From Poindextera sp036272595 (GTDB taxonomy: Bacteria > Pseudomonadota > Alphaproteobacteria > Caulobacterales > Caulobacteraceae), in NCBI GenBank assembly GCA_036272595.1, contig DATAYM010000036.1, positions 52,374 to 116,373 on the forward strand: a stretch of DNA of 64,000 bases, in the 5' to 3' direction. The notes under the pieces are model-generated. The model saw only the letters and a program-made list of their open reading frames with translations, did no database searches and was not told the origin of the DNA. A program made the position numbers and the translations under genes. This document shows, piece by piece, positions 25,777 to 34,328 of the stretch; positions within the stretch are counted from its first letter, which is position 1; every line of letters begins with the position of its first letter.

Positions 25777-26859
25777 ATGGAGTTCGAGCTTCCCGAATGG
25801 CCGCTGTTCGGTCTGGACGAGGATGTGCGCCCGGCGCTGCGGCGCGCGCTGGAGTCCGGAAGCGCCGCGGCCCTCGCCACCCTTTACAAGGTCGAGGGCG
25901 GCGGGCCGCGGCCGCCCGGCACCCAGATGGTGTTCGCCGAGGGGCTGGTGGCCGGCTTTCTTTCCGGCGGCTGCATCGAGGGCGACGTGGCCATCCACGC
26001 GGCCGAGACCCTGGCCGACGGCGAGCCGAGGCGGCTGGTCTATGGCGAGGGCGGCCCGTGGCCGGACATCCAGCTTCTGTGCGGCGCGCGGATCGAGATC
26101 CTGGTCGAACGGGTCGCGCCCGACGACGCGGCGGCGGCGCGGCTGCTGGCGCTGATGGACGAGCGCCGTCCGGCGGTCTGGAGCACCGATGGCCGCGAGC
26201 GCGGCGTCGAGGCCGGATCGCTCACCACCCATGCGCTGTGCCTGGCCTCCGAGGCGCCGTTCCTGGTCTCCCGGCTGCATGAGCCCAAGCCCCGGCTGGC
26301 GGTGGTCGGCGCCGATCCGACCGCCCTGGCCATCGCCGCCCTCGGCGCCCAGGCCGGGTTCGAGACCACGCTGATCCGGCCCAAGGGCCCCATCGACCCG
26401 CCGCCGCTGGCCGGGGTCGCCTATAGCCGCGCCGAGCCGGCCGGGGCCTTCGCCCGGGTGGGGATCGATCCCTGGACCTCCATCGCCATCGCCACCCACG
26501 ACTGGGACACCGACCAGGACGCCCTGCTGGCCGCCCTGCCCTCGCCGGCCTTCTACATCGGCGTCCTGGGGGCCCGGCGGCGGCTGCCGGAGCGGTTCGC
26601 GCGGCTTTCGGCCGCCGGCGTGACCGATGAGCAGCTGGCGCGGCTGCGCGCCCCGATCGGGCTCGACCTGGGCGGCAAGGCGCCCTGGGAGGTGGCCATC
26701 TCGGTGATCGGCGAGATCGTCGCGGAAAAGGCCGCCGGCTACAGCCGGTCGAGCACCAGCAGGTCGACCGGGTCGCCGGCCGCGGCGGCGGGCACGCCGA
26801 TCGCGCGCCGGATGAGCGCCCCGGACTCGGCGAAGACCTTGACCAGCGAAGAGTCCTGA
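25777..26859 (+). CDS. xdhC: XdhC/CoxI-family molybdenum enzyme maturation factor
   Basis: XdhC-type proteins bind molybdenum cofactor, promote its sulfuration and insert it into xanthine-dehydrogenase-like enzymes. The N-terminal domain shows VEGGGPRPPGTQM and LSGGCIEGDV with the conserved Cys. The C-terminal Rossmann domain shows RLAVVGADPTALAIAALG and YIGVLGARRRLPERF. The ATG at 25777 gives 360 residues. The family normally ends near AISVIGEIVAE. Here about 40 further Ser/Ala-rich residues are read antisense to the end of moeA. It faces the moa/moe operon and the IorAB hydroxylase. Confidence 0.85.
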   Translation: MEFELPEWPLFGLDEDVRPALRRALESGSAAALATLYKVEGGGPRPPGTQMVFAEGLVAGFLSGGCIEGDVAIHAAETLADGEPRRLVYGEGGPWPDIQLLCGARIEILVERVAPDDAAAARLLALMDERRPAVWSTDGRERGVEAGSLTTHALCLASEAPFLVSRLHEPKPRLAVVGADPTALAIAALGAQAGFETTLIRPKGPIDPPPLAGVAYSRAEPAGAFARVGIDPWTSIAIATHDWDTDQDALLAALPSPAFYIGVLGARRRLPERFARLSAAGVTDEQLARLRAPIGLDLGGKAPWEVAISVIGEIVAEKAAGYSRSSTSRSTGSPAAAAGTPIARRMSAPDSAKTLTSEES

Positions 26860-27926
26860 TCGCCCATCGGCTCGGCCCAGAGCGACCCTTCCGCCGAGGT
26901 CAGCCGCGCCCGCGCCCAGTGCTCGCGGCCGCTGTTGGCCGGCATCGGGCTTTTCAGCCGCGCGCTGGCCAGGACCGGGCCAGGCTCGCCGCCCTGCATG
27001 GCCGCCAGCAGCGGCCGCAGGAAGAGTTCGGCGCAGACCAGGGCCGAGGCCGGATTGCCGGGCAGGCCGAGCACCCGGCGGCCGTCGCGCAACACCCCGA
27101 ACCAGGTCGGCTTGCCGGGCCGCACCCGCACCGTCTCGACGCTGAGCTCCAGGCCAAGCCGCCCCAGCGCCGGCTTGACCAGGTCGTGGTCGCCGACCGA
27201 GGCGCCGCCGAGGGTGACAATGAGCGTCTCGGCCGCACCCTCGACCGCCGCCACGATGGCCGCCTCGTCGTCGCCGGCGCGCACCGTACGCACCCGCCCG
27301 CCGCTCCAGCCCGCGATCAGCAGCGACAGCATGGGGCCGCCGGAGTCGAAGATCTGGTCGGGGCCCGGCGAGCCGCCCGGCGGCACGATCTCCTCGCCGG
27401 TGGAGAGCAGGACCACGTCGACGCCCTTGGCGACGGCGAGGCTGGCGCGGCCGGCGGCGGCGGCCAGGCCGATGCGCCAGGGGTCCAGCCGCGCGCCGGG
27501 CTGCATCAGGACCTGGCCGGCGTGGAAATCACCACCGCGCGGGCGGATGAAGGCGGAGCGGGCGTCGGCCGGCGGCGTCTTCACCTGTTCGCCCTCGCGC
27601 CTCGCCTCCTCCTGGATCACCACCCGCATCGAGCCTTCCGGCACGGCCGCGCCGGTGAAGATGCGCACCGCCTCGCCCGCCGCCAGCGGGGAGCGATAGC
27701 CGTGGCCGGCGGCGCTTTCGCCGACGATGCGGAAGTCCTCGCCCGGTCCCGCCACCGCCCAGCCGTCCATGGCCGAGGAATCGAACGGCGGCTGATCGCG
27801 CGCGGCGGTGACCGTCTCGGCCAGCACCCGGCCGACCGCCGCCTCGATGGGAACCGTCTCGAATCCGGCCTGCCCGGCCAGGGCCAGCATCCGCCCGCGG
27901 GCCTCCTCGACCGAGAGATCCCTCAC
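26739..27926 (-). CDS. moeA: Molybdopterin molybdenumtransferase MoeA
   Basis: MoeA inserts molybdate into adenylated molybdopterin, the last step of Mo-cofactor synthesis. The 395-residue protein carries the family motifs PPFDSSAMDGWA, FTGAAVPEG, LSTGEEIVPPG, TLGGASVGDHD and GLPGNPAS. It is in an operon with moaC, overlapping it by 4 bases. The 3' end overlaps xdhC by 121 bases in antisense. Confidence 0.95.
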   Translation of the reverse strand: MRDLSVEEARGRMLALAGQAGFETVPIEAAVGRVLAETVTAARDQPPFDSSAMDGWAVAGPGEDFRIVGESAAGHGYRSPLAAGEAVRIFTGAAVPEGSMRVVIQEEARREGEQVKTPPADARSAFIRPRGGDFHAGQVLMQPGARLDPWRIGLAAAAGRASLAVAKGVDVVLLSTGEEIVPPGGSPGPDQIFDSGGPMLSLLIAGWSGGRVRTVRAGDDEAAIVAAVEGAAETLIVTLGGASVGDHDLVKPALGRLGLELSVETVRVRPGKPTWFGVLRDGRRVLGLPGNPASALVCAELFLRPLLAAMQGGEPGPVLASARLKSPMPANSGREHWARARLTSAEGSLWAEPMGDQDSSLVKVFAESGALIRRAIGVPAAAAGDPVDLLVLDRL

Positions 27927-28405
27927 GCGCCCTCGCGCCGGAAGTCGCCCGAGGCGCCGCCGGTCTTGGCGACCAGCCGCACGGCCTCGATGGTCATGGC
28001 CTTATCGGCCGCCTTCAGCATGTCGTAGAGGGTCAGGCAGGCGACGCTGACGGCGGTCAACGCCTCCATCTCGACTCCCGTCGGTCCGGTGGTCCCGACC
28101 CGCGCGGTGACCGCCAGACCCGCGCCGTCGGCGGCCTCGGCGACCTCGACGGCGACCTTGGACAGGGCCAGGGGATGGCAGAGCGGGATCAGCTCGGCGG
28201 TCTTCTTCGCCGCCATCACCCCGGCGATCTCGGCGACGGCCCGCACGTCGCCCTTCTTGCCGCCGCCGGAGAGGGCCAGGGCCAGGGTCGCCGGCGCCAT
28301 GCGCACCAGCCCCTCGGCCATCGCCTCGCGGGCGGTGGCGGGCTTGCCCGTGACGTCGACCATCCGCGCCCGGCCCTGCTCGTCCATATGGGTCAGCCGG
28401 CTCAT
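27923..28405 (-). CDS. moaC: Cyclic pyranopterin monophosphate synthase MoaC
   Basis: With MoaA it converts GTP to cyclic pyranopterin monophosphate. The 160-residue protein has the signature ELIPLCHPLALSKV and the GVEMEALTAVSVACLTLYDM segment of the active site. It overlaps moeA by 4 bases and is separated from moaB by a short CGCTCGCTCAT repeat, so it is probably cotranscribed with both. Confidence 0.96.
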   Translation of the reverse strand: MSRLTHMDEQGRARMVDVTGKPATAREAMAEGLVRMAPATLALALSGGGKKGDVRAVAEIAGVMAAKKTAELIPLCHPLALSKVAVEVAEAADGAGLAVTARVGTTGPTGVEMEALTAVSVACLTLYDMLKAADKAMTIEAVRLVAKTGGASGDFRREGA

Positions 28406-28412
28406 CGCTCGC

Positions 28413-28967
28413 TCATCGCTCGCTCAGGCGCGGCATGATCTCGACGAAGTTGCAGGGCCGGTGACGACTGTCGAGCTGGATGGAGATCACCTTGTCCCAG
28501 CCGTCCTTCACCGCCCCGTTGGAGCCCGGCATGCAGAAGACGAAGACCTCGCCGATGACGCCGGCCGTGGCGCGCGACTGCAGGGTGGAGAGTCCCACCG
28601 TCTGGTAGCTGACCATGTGGAAGATCACCGAGAAGCCGTCGATCCGCTTGTCGAACAGGGGCTCGATCGCCTCCGGCGTCACGTCGCGGCCGGTCAGGCC
28701 GGTGCCGCCGGTGGTGAGGATGACGTCGACCTCGCCCGAGGCGACCCAGTCCATCACCTGGTTGCGGATCTTCGAGCGGTCGTCGGGGACCACCGCCTTG
28801 CCCGCCAGGACATGGCCGGCGCCCCGCAACCGGTCGACCAGCACTTGGCCGGAGGTGTCGCTCTCCTCGTCACGGGTGTCGGAGACGGTCAGCACCGCGA
28901 TCCGCACCGGCGTGAGCGCCAAGCTTTCGTCGATCCGTCCGCCAGGGGCTGGAAAAGGCGCGTTCAT
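28413..28967 (-). CDS. moaB: MoaB/MogA-family molybdopterin adenylyltransferase
   Basis: The 184-residue protein carries TTGGTGLTGRDVTPEAIEPL, the substrate-binding loop of the MoaB/Mog family that adenylates molybdopterin before Mo insertion. The starting extension (PAPGGRIDESLALTPVRIAV) is typical of MoaB rather than MogA. In this organism it would do the step served by MogA in E. coli, as no other homologue is in the cluster. Confidence 0.92.
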   Translation of the reverse strand: MNAPFPAPGGRIDESLALTPVRIAVLTVSDTRDEESDTSGQVLVDRLRGAGHVLAGKAVVPDDRSKIRNQVMDWVASGEVDVILTTGGTGLTGRDVTPEAIEPLFDKRIDGFSVIFHMVSYQTVGLSTLQSRATAGVIGEVFVFCMPGSNGAVKDGWDKVISIQLDSRHRPCNFVEIMPRLSER

Positions 28968-29020
28968 GGGAGGGCTCCGATAGGGCAGTGAGCTACCTTA
29001 GACCAAGAGGAGCCGTAACC

Positions 29021-29114
29021 GTCATCCCCCGCTGGGGCGCAGCGGAATGCGGGGGCCCATAAACACTCGCGTTCGACGGTGAGCATGGGTGGCGCGGACA
29101 AGCCGGGCCATGAC
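29021..29114 (-). repeat. Dispersed two-hairpin repeat, copy 3 (inverted)
   Basis: Read on the minus strand it matches copies 1 and 2: GTCATGGCCC, a GGC/GCC hairpin, GTTTATGGG, then CCCCCGCATTCCGC...GCGGGGGATGAC. It fills most of the 169-base gap between moaB and moaE. Both genes run the same way, so the repeat would lie inside any moaEDA-moaB transcript. Confidence 0.75.
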
Positions 29115-29136
29115 GGCCAGGTAGAGGTCGTGGACC

Positions 29137-29577
29137 TCAGTCCCACCGTTTTGCGTCTTCCAGGTCCCGCTCGGTCGGTTCGATCCAGCGGGGCCCGTCG
29201 GGGCCGTGTTCCTGCTTCCAGAAAGGCGCGCGGCTCTTCAGGTAGTCCATCAGGTGGTCGGCGGCCTCGAAGGCCTCGCGGCGGTGGGCGGCGGCGGCGG
29301 CCACGAAGACGATCGCCTCGCCGGGGGCGATCTCGCCGACGCGGTGGACGATCATCAGATCGTGCAGCGAAAACCGCATCCGCGCCGCCTCGGCGATGCG
29401 GTCGATCTCGGCGTCGGTGAAACCGGGATAGGCTTCCAGCTCCAGCCGCGTCACCGCTCCCGAACCGGCGCGGGCGATGCCGGTGAAGCTGACCACCGCG
29501 CCGGTCTCGTCGCGTCCGCGGCAGAAGCCGGAGAGCAGCGCCCCCGGATCGAACGGCTCGGTCTGCAGCCGCACCAT
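29137..29577 (-). CDS. moaE: Molybdopterin synthase catalytic subunit MoaE
   Basis: MoaE transfers sulfur from thiocarboxylated MoaD to cyclic pyranopterin monophosphate. The 146-residue protein shows GAVVSFTGIAR, LELEAYPGF, IVHRVGEIAPGEAIVFV and the active-site KSRAPFWKQE. It follows moaD by 4 bases. Confidence 0.95.
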   Translation of the reverse strand: MVRLQTEPFDPGALLSGFCRGRDETGAVVSFTGIARAGSGAVTRLELEAYPGFTDAEIDRIAEAARMRFSLHDLMIVHRVGEIAPGEAIVFVAAAAAHRREAFEAADHLMDYLKSRAPFWKQEHGPDGPRWIEPTERDLEDAKRWD

Positions 29578-29581
29578 CGGC

Positions 29582-29827
29582 TCAGCCCCCGCTCATCGGA
29601 CTGAGGAAGGCGACCTCGGACTCCGCGGCGAGCGCTGTGTCGCCGCGCACCAGCGCCTTGTCCACCGCCGCCTGCACGCCGGGCCCGGCCAGCGCCTCGC
29701 CGAGCGCGGCATCCTCGGCGGCGAGCAGGGCCTTGAGCGCCGACAGGCTGGCCGGCGCCGGATCGACCGTCCGCTCGCGCCAGCCGGCGACGTCGCGCAG
29801 CCGGCCGAACAGGAGCACCCGCGCCAT
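29582..29827 (-). CDS. moaD: Molybdopterin synthase sulfur carrier subunit MoaD
   Basis: An 81-residue ubiquitin-like sulfur carrier. The start is the ATG at 29827 (MARVLLFGRLRD), and the protein ends in the required Gly-Gly (PMSGG) that is adenylated and thiocarboxylated. A longer open frame upstream lies inside moaA and is not used. It sits between moaA and moaE with spacings of 4 bases on each side. No MoeB-type activating enzyme is nearby. Confidence 0.94.
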   Translation of the reverse strand: MARVLLFGRLRDVAGWRERTVDPAPASLSALKALLAAEDAALGEALAGPGVQAAVDKALVRGDTALAAESEVAFLSPMSGG

Positions 29828-29831
29828 CGGC

Positions 29832-30869
29832 CTAGCCGCCGGTGGTCGACATGTGCCGCGCCAGGGCCGGCGCGGCGCCGCGCTCGATATGGAAATCGTG
29901 GCCCTTGGGCTTGGCGGCGATCGCCGCGCGGATCGCCGCCTCCAGCCCCGGCCCATCCGCCCCGCCGCGCATGACCGCGCGCAGGTCGCTGGCGTCGTCG
30001 CGGCCGAGGCAGGAGTGCAGCACCCCGGTGCAGGTCAGCCGCACCCGGTTGCAGCCCTCGCAGAAATTATGGCTGAGCGGGGTGATCAGGCCCAGCCGCC
30101 CGCCGGTCTCGGCGATGCGCACATAGCGCGCCGGCCCGCCGGTGCTGAGCGCCAGGTCGCTCAGCGTCCAATAGCTCGCCAGCGTGCGGCGGACTTCGGC
30201 GAGGGACAGGAACTGGTCGGTGCGGTCCTCGTCGATCTCGCCCATGGGCATGGTCTCGATCAGGGTCATGTCCATGCCCTGGCCGTGGGCCCAGGCGATC
30301 AGGTCGGGGATTTCCGCGGCGTTGTCGGTCTTCAGCGCCACGGTGTTGATCTTCACCGCCAGGCCGGCGGCCCGCGCCGCTTCGATCCCCGCCAGCACCC
30401 TGCCAAGGTCGCCGCCGCGGGTGATGCGGCGGAAAAGCTCGGGCTTGAGTGTATCGAGCGAGACGTTGATCCGCCTGACGCCGAGCCGGGCCAGATCGTC
30501 CGCATGGCGCTCGAGCCGGGTGGCGTTGGTGGTCAGGGTCAGCTCGTCGAGGGCGCCGGTTTCCAGGTGGCGCGAAAGCTGCTCGACCAGGCCGATGAAC
30601 CCCTTGCGCATCAAGGGCTCGCCGCCGGTGAGGCGCAGCTTGCGCACGCCGAGGCCAACAAAGGCCGAGGCCAACCGGTCCAGCTCGCCTAAGGTCAGCA
30701 CCTCGGCCTTGGGCAGGAAGACCATGTGCTCGGACATGCAGTAGACGCAGCGCAGGTCGCAGCGGTCGGTCACCGAGACGCGCAGATACGTCACCGCGCG
30801 GCCGAAGCCGTCGATCAGCGGCGGCCTGGCGGCGGTGGACCGGGGGGCGGAGGCGTCGTACGGCGTCAT
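29832..30869 (-). CDS. moaA: GTP 3',8-cyclase MoaA
   Basis: Radical-SAM enzyme that starts Mo-cofactor synthesis from GTP. The 345-residue protein has the SAM-radical cluster motif CDLRCVYC (Cys37, Cys41, Cys44). It also has LRLTGGEPLMR, the second [4Fe-4S] site CEGCNRVRLTCTG...C in the C-terminal part, and the terminal Gly-Gly. It heads the moaADE group and is divergent from mocA, 29 bases apart. Confidence 0.97.
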   Translation of the reverse strand: MTPYDASAPRSTAARPPLIDGFGRAVTYLRVSVTDRCDLRCVYCMSEHMVFLPKAEVLTLGELDRLASAFVGLGVRKLRLTGGEPLMRKGFIGLVEQLSRHLETGALDELTLTTNATRLERHADDLARLGVRRINVSLDTLKPELFRRITRGGDLGRVLAGIEAARAAGLAVKINTVALKTDNAAEIPDLIAWAHGQGMDMTLIETMPMGEIDEDRTDQFLSLAEVRRTLASYWTLSDLALSTGGPARYVRIAETGGRLGLITPLSHNFCEGCNRVRLTCTGVLHSCLGRDDASDLRAVMRGGADGPGLEAAIRAAIAAKPKGHDFHIERGAAPALARHMSTTGG

Positions 30870-30898
30870 TGCGCCGTGAACATAGAAAGGAACCGGCC

Positions 30899-31522
30899 TT
30901 GGCGACAGGGGTAGCGACGGGGATAGCGACCGGGCCGGGCCTGGAGGCCGTCGTGCTGGCCGCCGGATCCGGCGCCCGCTTCGGCGGCGGCAAGCTGACC
31001 GCGCCCTGGCGAGGCGGGGTGCTGCTCGACGGCGCCCTGGCCGCCGCCTTCGCCGGGCCGGTGCGGACGGTGAGCGTGGTCTGGGGGGCGGACGCCGCCG
31101 TGCCGCAGGCCGCGAAGGCGTTCGCGGCGCGCGCCGGCCAGACCGCGCGGCTGCGGCTGATCGAGGCCGAACGCCACGCGGACGGCCTTTCCGCTTCGCT
31201 GAAGGCGGCGGTCGGCGCCGTTCCGCCCGACGCGGCCGGGGTCTTCGTCTTCCTGGGCGACATGCCGCGCATCCCCGCCGGCGTGCTGGCGCCGCTGGCT
31301 GCGGCGGTGGGCGAGGGCGCGCCGGCGGCCGCGACCACCTTCAACGGCGAACGCGGCCACCCGGTGCTGTTCGGCCGCGAACTGCTGCCGCGCCTGCTGG
31401 AACTGGAGGGCGACCGCGGCGCCGGCGGCCTGCTGGCCGGACTCGGCGAGCGGCTGGTCCTCATCGCCTCTCCCGACGACGGCGTGCTCTACGACGTCGA
31501 TCGCCCAGGCGATCTTACTTAG
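30899..31522 (+). CDS. mocA: Molybdenum cofactor cytidylyltransferase (MocA/MobA-like)
   Basis: A 207-residue nucleotidyltransferase with the loop VVLAAGSGARFGGGKLTAPW, which suits MocA-type CTP:Mo-molybdopterin cytidylyltransferases. These make MCD cofactor for xanthine-dehydrogenase-family enzymes, and this fits the IorAB hydroxylase next door. TTG at 30899 is chosen because AAAGGA lies 7 bases before it. It is convergent with the hydroxylase large-subunit gene. Confidence 0.87.
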   Translation: MATGVATGIATGPGLEAVVLAAGSGARFGGGKLTAPWRGGVLLDGALAAAFAGPVRTVSVVWGADAAVPQAAKAFAARAGQTARLRLIEAERHADGLSASLKAAVGAVPPDAAGVFVFLGDMPRIPAGVLAPLAAAVGEGAPAAATTFNGERGHPVLFGRELLPRLLELEGDRGAGGLLAGLGERLVLIASPDDGVLYDVDRPGDLT

Positions 31523-31548
31523 GCGACCTTACCTGGGCGACCTCACCT
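31507..31548. repeat. Three imperfect 14-bp tandem units
   Basis: Units aggcgatcttactt, aggcgaccttacct and gggcgacctcacct sit head to tail. The mocA stop codon is in the end of the first unit and the convergent hydroxylase stop lies in the last, so the repeat forms the whole gap between the genes. Confidence 0.6.
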
Positions 31549-33733
31549 AAGCCGTGACGAACGGCAGGCTGGAGGTCGGCCTCCCGTTCAGGGCCAGCAG
31601 GGCGTTGGCCACGGCCGGCGCGATGACCGGCGTGCCGGGCTCGCCCGCGCCGGTCGGCGGATTGGTCGAGGCGACGATGTAGGTCTCCACCTTGGGCGCC
31701 TCGTTCATCCGCAGCACCCGATAAGCGTCGAAATTGGTCTGCTCGACCCGGCCGTCCTTCAAGGTGATCTTGCCGTACAGGGCCGCGGACAGGCCGTAGC
31801 AGATTCCGCCCTCCATCTGCGCCGCGATCAGGTCGGGCGCGATCGGCGTGCCGCAGTCGATGGCGCAGACCACGCGGGTGACGCGCGGCTCGCCGGCCTT
31901 CATGGTCACCTCGGCGACCTGGGCCACCACCGAGCCGAAGCTCTCGTGCACCGCCAGGCCCCGCGCCACGCCGGCCGGCAAGGGCTGGCCCCAGCCGGCC
32001 TTCTCGCAGGCCATGTCGAGCACGGCGCGATGGCGGTCGGCGGCGTGACCCGCGCGCTTGTAGAGGGCCCGGCGGTAGTCGGCCGGGTCCTTGCCGGCCT
32101 TGCGCGCCAGCTGGTCGATGGTGTGCTCCATGGCGAAGGCCGTATGGGTCGCGCCCACCGATCGCCACCAGAGCACGGTCACCGGGAATTCCGGCTCATA
32201 GACCTGGGCGTCGACCACCGGGGTGGCGGCCAGATAGACCGAGCCCTTGGTCCCCTCGACGGTGCTTTCGTCGAAGCCGCCGCCGGTCAGCGAACCCTTG
32301 GTGATCGACTGGGTCACCACCCGGTGCCGCCAAGCGGCGGGATAGCCGTCGGCGTCGGTCTTGATGGCGACCGCATGGTGGGTCAGCGGCCGATACAGGC
32401 CGCCGGTCATGTCGTCCTCTCGGGTCCAGACCAGCTTGACCGGCCGGCCACGACCCACGTGCTTGGCGATGCGCACCGCCTCGACGACATAGTCGGAGTG
32501 GTTGTTGCCGCGCCGCCCGAACGAGCCGCCGGCCGGCAGGGTCTCGATTTCGACCGCGCCCGGCAGGGTCCCGACCACCATGGCGGTGTTGATCTGATCC
32601 AGGGTCTGGATCTGCGAGGCGAAGGTCAGCTTGACCCGGTTGCCGTCCACCTGCGCGACGCAGTTCATCGGCTCCATGGTGGCATGGGCGAGATAGGGGA
32701 AGTCGTAGGTGGCGGTCAGCAGCTCGCCGTCGAAGGCGCCGGTCGCGTCGCCTTTGGTCTCGAACGCCTGCGCCTTCACCTCGCCCTGGCCGGCGGCGAT
32801 CTTGTGATAATCGGCGACGATGGCGTCGGAGGAGCGCTTTTCCGCCCTGTCGTCGTTCCAGGTCACGTTCAGCGCATCGCGGCCGGTGCGGGCGGCATAG
32901 GTCGAATTGGCGATCACCGCGACGCCGGTCGGGATCTTCACCACGTCGACCACGCCGGGAACCTGGCGGGCCGCGCTGTCGTCGAACGAGGCGGGCTTGC
33001 CGCCGAAGCGCGGCGCGTGCGCCACCACCGCCGTCAGCATGTCGGGCAGGTGGACGTCCTGGGTATAGCGGGCGGTCCCGGTGCTCTTGGCCGGGCTGTC
33101 CTTGCGCGCCACGCGGCGGGTGCCGATCAGGGTGAAGTCGGCTTGGCGTTTCAGCTTCGGCGACTGCGGCGGCTTGACCTTGCCGGCCTCGGCGATCAGT
33201 TCGCCGAAGGTGGCGACCCGGCCGGACGGCCCATGGGCGACGACGCCGTTCTGGACGCCGACGTCGCCGGCCGGGACCTTCCAGCGGTCCGCGGCGGCCT
33301 GGACCAGCATGGCGCGGGCGGCGGCCCCGGCGCGGCGGTACTGCAGCCAGGAATTGGCCATGGCGGTCGAGCCGCCGGTGCCCTGCACGCCGAACAGGGT
33401 GTTGGCGTAGAGCTTGGCGTTGGCGGCGGACGGGACGACCTTGACCTTGGCCCAGTCGGCGTCGAGCTCCTCGGCGACCAGGGCGGCGAGGCCGGCATGG
33501 TTGCCCTGGCCCATCTCCTGATGCTTGTTCATCACCGTCACCGACCCGTCCGGATCGATCCTGATGAACGGACCGAAGGGGCCGAGATCGAGATCCTGGC
33601 CGCCCATGGACATCAGGCCGGCCATGCTTTTCGGGGAGCAGCCGACCACCAGGGCGCCGCCGACGACGCTGGCGCCGATGATCAGCCCGCGCCGGGTCGT
33701 GGACGCGGCGGCGGCCTTGGCGAGCGCGTTCAT
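31547..33733 (-). CDS. iorB: Molybdopterin-binding large subunit of IorB-type Mo hydroxylase
   Basis: A 728-residue large subunit of the xanthine-oxidase superfamily, in the two-subunit isoquinoline 1-oxidoreductase/aldehyde dehydrogenase group. The N-terminus TTRRGLIIGASVVGGALVVG is a twin-arginine-like signal, so the enzyme is probably periplasmic. Mo-site motifs visible are QTLD near 580, GSFGRRGNNHSDY, and the final GEPGTPVIAPA holding the catalytic Glu. It overlaps the 2Fe-2S subunit gene by 4 bases. The substrate (N-heterocycle, aldehyde or other) cannot be decided. Confidence 0.85.
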   Translation of the reverse strand: MNALAKAAAASTTRRGLIIGASVVGGALVVGCSPKSMAGLMSMGGQDLDLGPFGPFIRIDPDGSVTVMNKHQEMGQGNHAGLAALVAEELDADWAKVKVVPSAANAKLYANTLFGVQGTGGSTAMANSWLQYRRAGAAARAMLVQAAADRWKVPAGDVGVQNGVVAHGPSGRVATFGELIAEAGKVKPPQSPKLKRQADFTLIGTRRVARKDSPAKSTGTARYTQDVHLPDMLTAVVAHAPRFGGKPASFDDSAARQVPGVVDVVKIPTGVAVIANSTYAARTGRDALNVTWNDDRAEKRSSDAIVADYHKIAAGQGEVKAQAFETKGDATGAFDGELLTATYDFPYLAHATMEPMNCVAQVDGNRVKLTFASQIQTLDQINTAMVVGTLPGAVEIETLPAGGSFGRRGNNHSDYVVEAVRIAKHVGRGRPVKLVWTREDDMTGGLYRPLTHHAVAIKTDADGYPAAWRHRVVTQSITKGSLTGGGFDESTVEGTKGSVYLAATPVVDAQVYEPEFPVTVLWWRSVGATHTAFAMEHTIDQLARKAGKDPADYRRALYKRAGHAADRHRAVLDMACEKAGWGQPLPAGVARGLAVHESFGSVVAQVAEVTMKAGEPRVTRVVCAIDCGTPIAPDLIAAQMEGGICYGLSAALYGKITLKDGRVEQTNFDAYRVLRMNEAPKVETYIVASTNPPTGAGEPGTPVIAPAVANALLALNGRPTSSLPFVTA

Positions 33734-34212
33734 GCCGCGGCTCCGGTCGGAGCCTGGCCGGAAGCCTCCGGGTTGGCGGCGTCGTGGATGGCGGCGCGAA
33801 TCCGCTGATAGGTGCCGCAGCGACAGATGTTGCCGGTCATCGCCGCGTCGATGTCGTCGTCGCTGGGCTTGGGCTTGACCGCCAGCAGGGCGGCGGCCGA
33901 CATGATCTGGCCCGACTGGCAATAGCCGCATTGCGGCACGTCGGCCTTGATCCAGGCCAGTTGCACGGGATGGGTCCCGCCAAGGCCCTCGATGGTGGTG
34001 ATCTTCATGCTCGTCGCCGAAGACACCGGCGTCTGGCAGGAACGGATCGCCACGCCGTCGGCATGCACGGTGCAGGCGCCGCACTGGGCGATGCCGCATC
34101 CGTACTTGGTCCCGGTCAGCTTCAGCTCGTCGCGCAGCACCCAGAGCAGCGGCGTCTCCGGCGCGGCGTTCACCGCGTAGGCGCGGCCATTTATGTTGAG
34201 ATTGATGGTCAT
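33730..34212 (-). CDS. iorA: [2Fe-2S] subunit of IorA-type Mo hydroxylase
   Basis: A 160-residue small subunit carrying two clusters. The plant-type cluster uses Cys39, Cys44, Cys47 and Cys59 (CGIAQCGAC...C). The second uses Cys95, Cys98, Cys130 and Cys132 (CGYC...CRC). It passes electrons from the Mo site to an external acceptor, often a cytochrome. GGGAGGG precedes the ATG. It has no signal of its own, consistent with co-export by the Tat-targeted large subunit. Confidence 0.92.
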   Translation of the reverse strand: MTINLNINGRAYAVNAAPETPLLWVLRDELKLTGTKYGCGIAQCGACTVHADGVAIRSCQTPVSSATSMKITTIEGLGGTHPVQLAWIKADVPQCGYCQSGQIMSAAALLAVKPKPSDDDIDAAMTGNICRCGTYQRIRAAIHDAANPEASGQAPTGAAA

Positions 34213-34328
34213 GGGCCCTCCCGAATGGCCATGCGCCTTGATCGGAAGCGATCTTAACACCGTTCAGGTTGGCCCGCTCGGTCAAAAATGCGCCACCGGA
34301 CGCGCAAACGGGCTAGGATTCGCCGGGC

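Noticed and set aside
25777..34212. Horizontally acquired island
   Set aside because: Base composition and codon use look like the neighbours, and no integrase, tRNA junction or flanking direct repeat is visible.
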